The notes under the pieces: generated by a model
Databases searched by the model: none
What the model was told of the DNA's origin: nothing
What the model saw: only the letters and a program-made list of their open reading frames with translations
Program-made: the position numbers and the translations under genes
Source: Solea solea
Lineage: Eukaryota > Chordata > Actinopteri > Pleuronectiformes > Soleidae
Length of the DNA: 64,000 nucleotides
Direction of reading: 5' to 3'
Assembly: GCF_958295425.1 (NCBI RefSeq)
Contig: NC_081144.1
Span: forward strand, 9,361,186 to 9,425,185
Shown: in pieces, positions 50,216-61,400 of the stretch
How the letters are laid out: every line of letters starts with the position of its first letter
How positions within the stretch are numbered: the stretch's first letter is position 1

Positions 50216-51356
50216 TTCTTATTTCACATTACTTATCGACTGTCATTTTAAACCAGATTAAAGGTTTCAACGTCCCTTGCTGATGATTTCTTCCTTTTGT
50301 GTCAACGTGTTTCAGGAGAAAATGAGCTTTTCTGTCTTGACCATAATTATAGAGCATGTGTCATGTTTGGACATTAATGAAAAAGATCTACTAGGAATTC
50401 TTTTGACCCGGTCTGTAATTTGTTAACAAGAAGAAAACAAAAATACAACCAAATGACGTGAATTGAGAGGATTTGCCACTTTGATGCCAGGCTGTGAAAT
50501 GGCGACTGCACACAATAATTGAGCTTTCTATGGTTTCATGACCTTTTTGTGAATTATAAAAGTGAAGCCAGTTGATTTTCGTGTGACCTCACATGACTTG
50601 ACGGCGTCAAAGTCCTAGTCAAGTTAAAAGTTAAGGATTCCCTGTCATGTGGCCCAGTAGATAACCCAGAAGAGTAAGAAATGAATTACATGGTTTCTAT
50701 TTTCCTTTTCCTAACGGGCTTTTCCCAAACGTGGACTGAGGAAAGAGAGTTTGGAGTGAAACCCACGTATCCACAGATCATATGTGAAAACCATCATGGT
50801 TCCTCTGGATGTCTCTCTTCAGTTTTCTGATGAGGTGCAAGTTACACAGGACATAAACTACTGTAAGTGCAGGCTGGATGTTTACTGGTGTCTCACCAGA
50901 GGAGGGAGTCCCTCATGCTCTGAGACGCTTGTGTGTTCACTCTCATCTTCTCTTGGTCACATCATACAGTACATGGTCCGGGTTTTCATTGGCACAGACT
51001 GACATAGAGCATAATGAGGAACTTACAACTTACTGAATAATGAATAAACTTCCTTATATTTATTTTTTATCACAAAGTGTAACATTTCTGTTTCCTCTGA
51101 AACTTGGTAGTAAAGTGTTTAACTATCAATGTTTCCAGGCTTTTTCAACATGTAGTCAAGCATAAATATTCCATGTATAAATAAATGTTAAATCCAACAT
51201 CCCCCCCCCTCATATTCCATTGCCTAAATGCGTACATTATACCATGAAAAGAAACCATTTAACTTAATCAGTTCCATGAAAAGTGAAATTCCACTCCAGA
51301 ATCAACAGAGCTGCCTGCTAACCTTAACATTTGTGGTCTTCCCTCGTGTCTTGCAG

Positions 51357-53450
51357 CTATGGAGCCCCCGCTGGTCCGCAGCCAAATCCACAATCCAATC
51401 AGAGTCAAAGTAAATTTTGAAATTTGCTTTGCATCTTTGGATTTGCCGGGCGTTTAGAGGAGCGGTAGCTCACGACTGTTGCATAACATTCCGGCTAACT
51501 TGTCACAAGGTCGGTGAATTTTATCTTTGGCTCTCCGAGACAGGAATTTGTTTTCCAGCCTGGAAACATCTTTCTTGCTGCTCCCAGTGGAACAGTGCAG
51601 GACAAAGACAGTGAGAGAGACTGCTGTGTATATGCTCCACCACAAACTGTCACCGGCCCCTGACAGAAGCAGCTCATGCAGATGGTGGCATGGAACCATG
51701 TAGGCTCCATATCCAACCTGGAGGCCAAGGCGACCACATCAGCGAGGCCACTGGGCCTTTCTCCAGGTTCCCGAAGAGAACTCCTGCTGCACAGTCTGGG
51801 TCTGAGGTCAGCTTGGGCGTCTGTGTCGCATCTGATGGAGAGTGTCAGTCTCCCGGGTTTGCTATGTATGACATGTGTCGATGCAGTGAGAGCTCTTTGG
51901 AAACAGCAGTGGGCAACTTGGAATGAAACCAAATGAGCTTGGATTGTTTACTACGCTGCGTAAAGTGCTCTGTGTTAACAGTGGGGTTTTTTGGCAATGA
52001 TGGCCTCTCGGCACTGAAACATTGCAAAGCATGAACACACACCCTCTTCTGGCTCTATATATAACTCTGAGGGCCTGGAATGCTTTGATTTTCTTAGCAC
52101 CCGCGACTGTTAAAAAGACAGACTGCAGATGTGTCTCCCTGCCTCTCCCTGTGATCGCTGATGACAACCAAACAAAACCCTCCCCAAATCACTTTAAGAC
52201 GGCCCGGATTAAATGCTTTTTGTGAACCGGTGCAATGAGGTAGACATTCAGCTGGTTGTTATGAGGGAAATCTTTTTTTTTCTTTCAGCTGTTTTGACTA
52301 CTGGATATTGATTTACCCATTTGTGCTTCGACTAGATACAGAGTAATGTTATGAAATATTGTAGGTTGGAACTGGAAACCGGGGGTTAAGACAGAAAATA
52401 GCTCTGACATGGGAGGTGATATTGTTTCTTGGCATTTCATGTGGCTGTGCTAAGGAGGGAAAAATCCATGAGCTCGTCCACCACTTTTCCACTGGACTTA
52501 AGACACTTGAATTCTTTCTACAAACATCTGAGTATCGATCAGAATCTTATTACATAATGGATGTATGTAGTTTCCATGTTGATGGAACATATTAGCTCGT
52601 TCACACAGTTTGGAAAAAGGAGAAAAGGGTTTTCCAGGGATCGAGTTGTGGCAGGACGGAAATTCGATTCCTTATTGCACAATGACATGTCAGCATTACC
52701 CTGAACTGAAGCACTGCCTGTCTGACAATTATTGTTAATTATGAAACGCAAGCCAAATTTTGAAACATCATAAGGCAGACAAACTGCAGTGTTTTTTCCA
52801 GTGTTTTTTTTTTTGTTTTTTGTTTTAAATCTGTGCACTCATGTCTGAAAACTAAAGTCACTCCCACTGGAAAATGTTTTCATAATTATTCATTATAGTA
52901 ATGGTAAAAAAATATACATATATCACAACTGAATGGTATAAGTTCAATATAACTGGTGTCTCCAAACACCTGGCAGTCAGCTGACCGAGCCTATAGACTG
53001 GAAATGGGAGGAAACTGCTGAGACAATGAATGGAATAAAAGCTTTCTAACTTTCCATCCATGTTCATGTTAATGTTCTTTTTTTTCTTCTTCTTTCTTTT
53101 AGAAAGCCACTGGCCCAGATGTACTGCTTTGACTGTGGGGCCAATAAGAGAGAGATGTGACTGTAAGTTATAAACTATATAGATAGACATACATAGAATC
53201 TAATAATACATGAAATAAAGGGTGTGTTTTTAAAGAAACTTAACTGAGTTATGATGTTCCTTTGTCTTTTAGGGACAGGTGTATCTGTCAGACTCCCTCT
53301 CCACTCACCTGTGTTTAAAGCCATGTGAGAAGAGGAGGGCGTCATTGGGATGAAGGAGATTTAAAAGTAGACGACTGTATATGCACTTTGAGAGGAGAGT
53401 GAAGCCACAGAGGGAGAGGATGAGGCAGCAAACGCACTAACTTGGTTAGT
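51357..53450 (+). ncRNA. Possible unannotated spliced transcript (tentative)
   Basis: Three segments have convincing splice signals: 51357-51409 (acceptor ccctcgtgtcttgcag, donor GTAAAT), 53103-53162 (30-base pyrimidine tract plus ag, donor GTAAGT) and an exon starting 53273 (acceptor ttcctttgtcttttag). No sustained coding frame joins them. They could be a long non-coding RNA, distant 5' exons of nfatc2, or chance. No transcript evidence is available. Confidence 0.25.
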
Positions 53451-54479
53451 TTTCTTTATTTTGTGACTTATTAATACTTTTTCCATTGGTTTGAAATGAT
53501 GCAGACTTTTGTCTTAGGTTCTCTTTGGTTGGTATTACCGGATCTTAGGTTCAGGGGCCCGACAGCCCATTAGTGGTCCAGCTGCATCTGTGGTTATTTT
53601 GGTCAGGGGTCACTTTCTTTCCCAATTTATTACATTTTGTTTTTGATTTTGAGATTGTGGCATCCTTTACATGTCTCCTTTTGAGCCCTTTTGGTTCCTT
53701 AAGGAGGCCGTAACAGCAGATAAGTTTGTTTGTGTTTTTGTTCTGTTTTGTCTTTTTTCAGTTTCCAGTAAGAAGTAAAAAAAAAGAAAGAAAAAAAAAA
53801 GCTCAATCAGTGTAGATGCAAAGGAGACATGGCACGTAAGAGAGCAGATCAAAAACTCATGCTTCTCTTTGCCCCTTGGAAGGATTTCCATGAGATACCA
53901 AACAATGTGCCATTTCCATATCAAAGTTCCACTGCTTGGATTTAAAAGCTCAATCACAAAATGTGACACTTGGAAAAGTAAAACGGGGGCAACGCTCTAA
54001 CCCAGACGACTCAATGAGTTGTTTAACAGCGATGGAAAATACTGCATGAACTTGGAAAAAGTGGGTTTCTCTGAGAGAGAAAAAAAAAAAACGGAAGTAT
54101 AAACTGGACCGTCTGGACGGAGGCAGTTTTCCTCTCTTAAGCGTGTGCCACACTCATTCGCTCATTCATAATCTGAGTGGCATAAATGTTTCCTAATAGT
54201 GGAGGACGCAGCTGCCGGACGGTTACCCCCAACACGACCGGCTCATTACAGTAACCGTGTTCACCAAACAGTCTAGAGTAGATCAAGCCAGGTCTCAATC
54301 CAAAGCAGATCCTCTAATTACCCGCCTCCCCTTTGCCCCCTCACTCAACTACACACATTTTCCTATGAATGGCCTCGAGTCAGACAGAACTGATCCACTG
54401 CAGACGTCTCAGCACACAAGATATAGTATGTGTAGTCTGACGCTACAGTCAGGAGTCCGCTCGGAAACAGCTAACACAA

Positions 54480-54769
54480 CTTAACACAAGGTTCTCAAAC
54501 TGTGGTACGTGTACCACCAGTGGAACCCCAAGCTTCCTCTGGTGTTACTTGGAGGAAAATAATGTATTTACCCGGGTATGTGATCGGAGAAAATGAAACA
54601 AAAATAATCTTAATCTAATTTCGCTATACCAGTGTCTGAAGTACATGTGAGGAAGAGGAGGAGGACGCCTGTTTACGCCACTGTATTTTAACGATAATGG
54701 TGTTACTTCAAGAGCTCAGTATTTTCTCACGTGGCATAAAACAAAGTTTGAGAACCACTGTCTTAACAC
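54480..54769. mobile_element. hAT-type MITE with 8-bp target duplication
   Basis: Element 54488-54761 (274 bp). Identical 8-bp repeats CTTAACAC lie at 54480-54487 and 54762-54769. The ends are inverted: GGTTCTCAAACTGTGG on the left, and the reverse complement of the right reads CAGTGGTTCTCAAACTTTG. CAGTGGTTCTCAAAC is a terminal sequence shared by many vertebrate hAT elements. No transposase frame. Confidence 0.85.
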
Positions 54770-55442
54770 GTCAAATGTTGCTAGGTTTATTACATAAATC
54801 TGATCTTATTTTCAATGTGCTGGTTTCTTCACATCTAAACAAATATGAATCCTCTAGATAAACAAATTTATTATTTAGTATTTTATACATAAAAGAAAAA
54901 AAAACACAACTCATGTATTTGGAGGCATCAAATGTTTACTTTGGCTCCTGTATTAGATTCCAGCGTACCTAATAATGTGACTGGTGAATGTGTTTCTTTG
55001 TGGAAACACCTCAGTGTACTACATACAGAGAATCTAAATGATGGTCTTATTACATTTGATTCAAATTGTATCCCTCTCAATGTTTTCATTCAGCGTCCAT
55101 TTAGAAATGGAAATGAAACAGGTAACATGCTTTTCCTTCCCTACTTAACAGCCCATAAAGTGAAACCTGCTTTGCCAACACTGGAGAAGCACAGGCACTC
55201 CAAAAAAAGTAGCAGGACACGGTTCCCCCGTGAAATCCCGAGGGCGACCGCAAGAAATATCATTATACGCACTTATACAAGAGTCATTCATGTGATGGAG
55301 TCAGAGGACGTCCCAGTGTGACACTGCCTTTGAACAACGTCTCAGTGACCTTGGGCTTGTAAGTGTGGCATGAATTTTAAAAATAACACCCACCATAAAC
55401 AGCCAGTGAAGTTTCATAAAGGCAAGAGAATACAGGACACCG

Positions 55443-55466
55443 CCCCCCCCCCCCCCCCCCCCCCCC
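55443..55466. repeat. Poly-C tract
   Basis: 24 consecutive cytosines in the atp9a-nfatc2 intergenic region. It can form a G-quadruplex on the minus strand or an i-motif on the plus strand. Confidence 0.9.
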
Positions 55467-55794
55467 ATACAACCTTATATAACTTTTATTGCAGTGGAGA
55501 ATTTGTCCACGTGACCACTGGGTTCAGTCTTTGTAGCTGTTGGGCTCCAGAAGATGCTGCAAATTTCCATTAGGACATGAAAACGGGGAGGCAGCTTCTT
55601 TCCCTCTCTGGAAACAATGGGATTCTCTATATTCCATGTTCAAAAGCAGTCCATGACCTTTTGAATTTACTCTAAATAAACTTTTTACAGCTGTCTGGTC
55701 TGTTATACTTTCAAATTAGAAGACAGTCTGGTAAACTGTGTTAAGTTAATTTAATGTAGTCTATCCTCTCATGAAACTCCAGCACTATTTGTTT

Positions 55795-55846
55795 CTCCCT
55801 CTCTCTCCCTCTCCCTCCCTCTCTCCCTCTCTCTCTCTCTCCCTCA
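55795..55846. repeat. CT-rich (CTCTCC)n tract
   Basis: Pure pyrimidine tract of CTCTCTCC-like units, about 600 bases upstream of the alternative nfatc2 exon. It is potentially a polypyrimidine or GAGA-type element. Confidence 0.8.
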
Positions 55847-56442
55847 GTGTCCTACAGTAATTTCTTCATCCCCACAATGAAGTTCTTGTGAGCTACTGTC
55901 TGAGAGAAGCCGCAGAAATGCCTTGGCGCAGGAGCTGGAGACGTCATGGATTCCTGAGTGTGGGGCTTTGCAGGAAAGCCCTGAGTCTCCGACATGGACC
56001 GGCTCCAGGTTTCCATGGCAAAGGCGGACAAACAGGAGGAAACACTGAGGGAATCCCGTTATTTTACAGCATTGGACCATTATAAACACCCAGAGCGGGG
56101 AAGGAAGCCGCTCTTGATACTCAAGTAATCCTTATAGAGCTCTCGGAAGAGGGACTTCATGCTCAGAACCGCTGCTGAAGCTGATGCGGCTGCATGTTTG
56201 TGAGCAGGGAGCGACTTTTACGCGCGGCTTCTGTGTGAAGTTCTTGTGCCGTCTACAGAGGAGTTTTTTCTTCTTCTTTTTTAAAAACTATTTCATCTTT
56301 TTTTCAACATTATTATCTGAAGGAGATATGTTCCTTAAAGAAGAATAGTTTTTTTTTTAATCCTTTTATTTCATTTGAATTTTCCATTTTCTTTATTTTC
56401 TTATTTTATTTTTATTTTTTTTTCCACCTTTTTTTTCTCCAG

Positions 56443-56500
56443 ATGTTTAGAGATACTTGGAGGCTGGCACAGTACCACACCATGAGGTCGATGGATCAAG
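56443..56500 (+). CDS. nfatc2: Probable alternative first coding exon of nfatc2
   Basis: Encodes MFRDTWRLAQYHTMRSMDQ and ends CAA G|GTACTG in phase 1, exactly the phase of the regular exon 1. Splicing to exon 2 at 59186 gives ...[12 protein letters not shown]. As recalled, a human NFATC2 isoform begins MQREAAFRLGHCHPLR and reaches ...VDQ before the same exon. The shared pattern is M.R(D/E)...RL...H..R...(M/V)DQ. A strong pyrimidine tract plus AG sits directly before the ATG, so the exon may be spliced from an upstream non-coding exon. The product would lack the CK1-docking N terminus of the main form. Confidence 0.7.
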
Positions 56501-57639
56501 GTACTGCAGAAGTGTTGTGATTATCTGGTAATCAAACCATTTGATTTTTAATTGATAGAGCAGTGTTAGACTCTCGTTTTTTTTTTAAAATATGTTTGGT
56601 GTCATGTGTGTCTTTCAGGTTTTAAGGATTGTTTGGGATCTGCTGAGCACTTACACTTACACTTTTTAATCATTTGAATAAGGCTAGTGCATGATGAACG
56701 TCTGCTTACCGAGTAACGTCACATGACCCCACCTGTCATTTCATTAGATCTGACAGATCACATTCTCACAGACTATAGAGCAAAACAAATGTGAACGTAA
56801 TTACAAGGTAAAAGACATTTGAAAGGCTGATGTTTGCGGCTCATGTTGCACGTGTCCTTTCTGCTGACAGAGCACATATACAGCTGTGTGTTTGCCCATG
56901 TGGGTGTAAAGATCACCTCCTGTGTATGTGCTGAGTTATTGTGTGTAAAAAAAAGGGGGGATTCCCTCAGGATTAACTGACCAATCTGAAACAGGACTCA
57001 AATCAAAGACTGTCAGGTCATTTATAAGAACCCCAGCTTTCCTAACTCTATGTATAATGTTTGTATTTTGTGAGCTCTCATGTCTTTTTCATTTTTAGCC
57101 CCTGTAACATCAACCTGCCCGAGGGACTACAGATGGAAAGTTTGCCTCAGGCTAGAACCTGGCATATTTTTCTTTTTAATATTTATTAATAATGCGTTGT
57201 CCCTTTTCTTTAAATAATTAAATAAATAAAAAAGAAAATAAATGTCGACGTGTCAGTGAAACATGGACATAGACCGCTAGTGGTGCCGATGCACTCGCCC
57301 TTTTGCCCTCAGACCAGTTAAGAACCACATCTGAAAGACATTTTTACTCATTATTTATGTTTATTTTGTGCAAACATATTGAGTGAGCATATTAAACGTC
57401 GGCATGTTAATAAATAATGAAATAGGTAAGTAAATACAAGATGTGCCACTGTAATATTGTGATTTCTTAATCATTTGAGGGGGCGGTGGGGTGGGGGGGG
57501 TGTCCCTTTTCACTTTCAAGCTCCCGTCCCCCTGAAATGTCTGTGGACGCCACTGCACACAGACACAGAGGTGACAGAGGTTTTTAGGGGGGAATTTGTG
57601 TGTCTCCACTCAGTATTCAACTGAACTATTTGTATTATT

Positions 57640-57745
57640 TGTGCTGCTATCTTGAACAGGACTCCCTGGAAGAAGAGATCTTCTATCTCAATGGGACCTA
57701 CCTGACTAAATAAAGGATAAATAAAAATAAATAATAAAACACACA
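57640..57745 (+). mobile_element. Fish retroposon 3' tail
   Basis: Reads 'gagatcttctatctcaatgg' then 'gacctacctgactaaataaa' and an A/T-rich (AAATAAAT) tail. It matches the frequent fish repeat end 'atctcaatgggac...cctggttaaataaaggttaaataa'. Confidence 0.6.
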
Positions 57746-57947
57746 AACCAAAAAAAAAAAAACCAGAACCAAAGCAGGAGTCTAATCCAGGGCTGTCTGG
57801 CATCCAACCTGCAGCCTGTCCAGACTGTTCCAGTCCTGATTTACTGGACAGATGTCAGTGTCAGCAGCACCCTGCTGTGTCAATGCAGCGTGTCAAACAC
57901 CCGGGGGCAGCACCAGGCTGCAGACTGCCTGTCAGTCTGTCAGGAAG

Positions 57948-57958
<11 letters not shown>

Positions 57959-57984
<26 letters not shown>
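57959..57984. repeat. (CA)n microsatellite upstream of nfatc2
   Basis: About 13 CA units, preceded by a short CT run, 340 bases before the nfatc2 start codon. Confidence 0.95.
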
Positions 57985-57987
<3 letters not shown>

Positions 57988-58099
57988 TTCATTATCTCCA
58001 AACTACACGTTTACCTTCTGTGTGTCATCGACGCATCATTGAATAAGGGAGGCGTGATCAGGCGCAGAGGTGAACAACTGTGCACTCAGTTAGAAACAG

Positions 58100-58324
58100 A
58101 GTAGACCCGCCTTCATGTGAGCAGAAGTGAAACAGGAAACATGTGGTCCTCCTCACCTCCCGCAGATCACCGATGCATCACTTGACAGTTGTGCAGCAGG
58201 TTCAAATCCACATATGCGCAGCAGCCGCAGCAGCAGCAGCAGCAGCCGCACTACTACTACTACTTCAGCCGCGTCCCTGTCTGTCTGTCTGTCTGTCTGT
58301 GTCTGAGGCGCTCACACTAGACAG
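58100..58324 (+). promoter_or_regulatory. nfatc2: Proximal promoter / 5' UTR of nfatc2
   Basis: CAG/CCG-rich repeat at about 58217-58250, a TAC triplet run and a (TCTG)n run at 58278-58300 precede the start codon. An in-frame TGA at 58304-58306 fixes the ATG at 58325 as the first usable start. No TATA box seen. Confidence 0.5.
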
Positions 58325-58457
58325 ATGACCTCTTTTTACGACGAGAAAGATTTGGAGGAAGATCTCAGTGGAGTGAACTACCCTGATGAGGACCTGCAGT
58401 TTGAGTATCTGTTTGAATATGAACCGCCTTGCAGCGACTTTGCTGCGGGAGCCCAAG
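58325..58457 (+). CDS. nfatc2: nfatc2 exon 1
   Basis: Encodes [14 protein letters not shown]... with acidic residues around FEYLFEYE. Ends CAA G|GTTTGT, phase 1. Confidence 0.9.
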
Positions 58458-61400
58458 GTTTGTCCGAGGCTTTGTTTATTTGGAGCTGACTCTGCTCCAT
58501 GTGTTTGGATTGTTTGTTTGATCGCGAGTGCGCGGCCTGCAGAGGTTTTATTCATGTTGAAAGGGGGAATAAAAGGCAAACAGGAAGTAAGTTTGACAGT
58601 CTTTCTGATGTGACTCTGACATCTAACAGCCACGTGGGGAACACATCAACACTGTTTAGTTGAAGGAAAAACCAAAAAAATGTCCTGGAGAAAATTTCAA
58701 TGTGCCTGTTTTTTTTTTTGTTTTTTTTTGGTGTGCACTATTATGTTGTCAGTTGCAGGACTTTAGAAAAATGAGGACATTACTCATCTATAGCAAACCA
58801 CGGGGACAAACCAGCGGTGTCCGTAGTTCCCTGACATGCTTTGGAGTCACCAGTAGATGGCACTAATTCTTACTCACTGGACCCTTTGATGAAATCCTCA
58901 TCCTTGTTTTATCTTATGTTGGGGTCAAATACACTTAAAAGCACTATTGAAACACACCTCATTCACACAAATGATCCACCCCGCATGCTAAGCGGCAAAG
59001 TTATGTGGATAAATGATGCGGATATGGAAATTGAAACGCATTGTTAAGATGAATTGTGGTTTTGTCGCAAATGTTAAGCAGAAGAAGAGGAAAAAAACCC
59101 AATGGATGATGATGATGATGTATGTGGAAACTATCTGTTGACGTTTGAAGTTTGTGATGCATTTTGAACCTCTGCTCCTCTGCAGATGACCCGAACCTCG
59201 CACCCCACAAAGTCCTCAGCCCTGAGTCTGAGCAGGCTTTCCCTCTGGAAGAGGCCTCTCCATACGGCATCAAGTCCTGCAGCCCCTCCTACAGTGAACA
59301 CAACACTGAGGTTCTCTCGGGATATGACAACCAGGAGGCCCGACACTACCTGGATAGCACCCGGCCTGTGGGCCTCGCTCTGAGCCCGCGGATTGAAATC
59401 ACGCCGTCCCGTGAGCATTACAACTATGTTCGGGACTCCCTGCAGAACCACCACCTGAACAATAGCCCGAGACCCACCCTCACTGTCCCTGGCCATGAAA
59501 GCCTTGCCTACCGCGAGCCCCAGTGCCTGAGTCCGGCCAGCAGCAACTCCTCCACCAGCTGGCACTCGGAGAGCTACTCCCCCTGGGCGTCTCCTTGTGT
59601 GTCCCCCAGCAGTGGCCAGAACCCTGGAGACCTCTGCCCCCGATTGCAGAATATCCACACTGGCTCCCCGCGCACCTCCCCAGGTACGTCTCCTCACACC
59701 AGCTTAGCTGAGGACGGCCTGGGACACCGCTCACCCTCACCCAGACCTGGCTCCCGCTCCGCCTCACCGCAGGGCAAACGCACCTACGAAATGTACAGGA
59801 ACCCAGGCTTAGTCCCTGGACACCGCTCCCGCAGTCCCTCCCCCCACAGTGGCCATGAAGATCACAACATAGGTGCCCACTATACTCACAGCAGCCTTGT
59901 CGATACCATGAATGGTTTTGGCACCGGTCAGCCAGGCCTGGTGCCCACTAAAATAGTCAAGACCTCCAACCAGGTTTACACTCTGTACCCAGAGAACCAT
60001 GGTGAAAGCAACTACTTGGTTTCCAACGACCAGGACATGAAAACCAAACCCCCAACAGAGCCCTTCTTTGTTATCCCCCCAATCTGGTCCAAGCCGCTGG
60101 TTTCCAGCATCTGCAGGTAAACTCACCAGGACACCAGAACTTTATTGTTTTTAGTTTTTTACTCATGCATGCAAGATAATCTCTCACCGTCCACCCAACA
60201 TGTTATTGATGATTCTCATGTGTATTGTTTCCTGTGTCCCGTATGTTCCGTAGCATCCCCATGGCCTCTCTTCCTCCACTGGAATGGCCGATCCCCAGTC
60301 ACACAGACCAGTATGAGCTCAGCATTGAGGTGCAGCCCAAGCCGCACCACAGAGCTCACTATGAGACAGAGGGAAGCAGGGGTGCGGTCAAAGCCCCTAC
60401 AGGAGGTCATCCTGTTATACAGGTACGTACGCCCACCCACAAAAAAAGGGCACATGGCTTTTAGTGGCTGTATAATCCAAATTCCTCCTTCCTGCCTCAA
60501 CTCAAGGCTCTTGTGGGTTGCCGGATAGTTTTCAAAACATGGTTTTCTACTGTGTTCATGCACATACATATTTGTCCCACTGATGTCGTATTGTTATAAT
60601 TATCAAACCCATGTTTGCATGTCAGCTGCAGGTGGAGACTGGAGAGTGAAAGTGTGTCTGCTCCAAGCGGCAGGATAGTCACAACCGCAGTGAATTATCA
60701 CATGATGAGGCAACAATAATAGACTATTAAAACATTATATATGTCATATATGGATGAAGATTAATTAGGAGAAAAATATCCACACTCATTCAGCCATCTA
60801 CATTTTATAAAAGCATCTTGTCGAGATGCTTTGAGTGAGGCCTTTGGTTTGGTCACCTTAGGCATTTCTGACCCATAGCTGCAGCTTGGTGTGTTTCACT
60901 AACTCTTTCTGGCAAAATATGAGTTTCTGGGCTGTGGATCTAAAAGCCAGTATTTGTTCATCTCTGATGACACATCATGGTTATTTTATGGTTTCATGTA
61001 CTACATTGCATTCATGATGTACCTTTTAATAAGTACAAACTGATTAATGTGATGTCTGACCATAAGACACACCGTCAGATTTGGTTTGATGGGCATGGCT
61101 CACATGTAATGCTGTTTCCTGATCATTATTTACACAGCACTGGTGGTTTTATTGACTACAGGGCAGTTGTATGAAAGTGACTCTCACTCTGTGAGTGACT
61201 CTACTTTCACAGCACCTTTCCCTTTTTCTACAAAACAGATCATAGATGACCCAGACATGTGACGCATTGTAACCGCGCCGTAGCCTCATGTCAACCCACA
61301 AAAATTGAACTGGGGTCAGTGAGCGACACAGACGCTCAATTTTGTTTTCTTGCTTCCCCTCGGCCTAAAATAGTCTGCCGCTGTGTGCCTTGACCACACA

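Larger units (their letters stand above)
50216..56400. other. Intergenic region between atp9a and nfatc2
   Basis: 6.2 kb. It holds exon-like segments at 51357-51409, 53103-53162 and from 53273, a hAT MITE at 54488-54761, poly-C at 55443-55466 and a CT-rich tract at 55795-55846. Overlapping open frames at 51,495-51,936 occur on both strands but no protein family is recognisable. Confidence 0.6.

Noticed and set aside
51495..51936. Overlapping open frames on both strands (up to 145 codons)
   Set aside because: Several frames are open together in stop-poor sequence; no recognisable motif, no clear start context and no splice-supported gene model.
58199..58209. GGTTCAAATCC, a perfect Pol III B box upstream of nfatc2
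   Set aside because: No matching A box or cloverleaf upstream; most likely chance.
59105..59122. GATGATGATGATGATG as a C/D snoRNA box region
   Set aside because: It is a simple GAT triplet repeat with no D box or terminal stem.
59164..59185. Methionine start at 59164 for an NFAT protein
   Set aside because: Those bases are the end of intron 1 (ctctgcag); the real frame enters at 59186 from exon 1.
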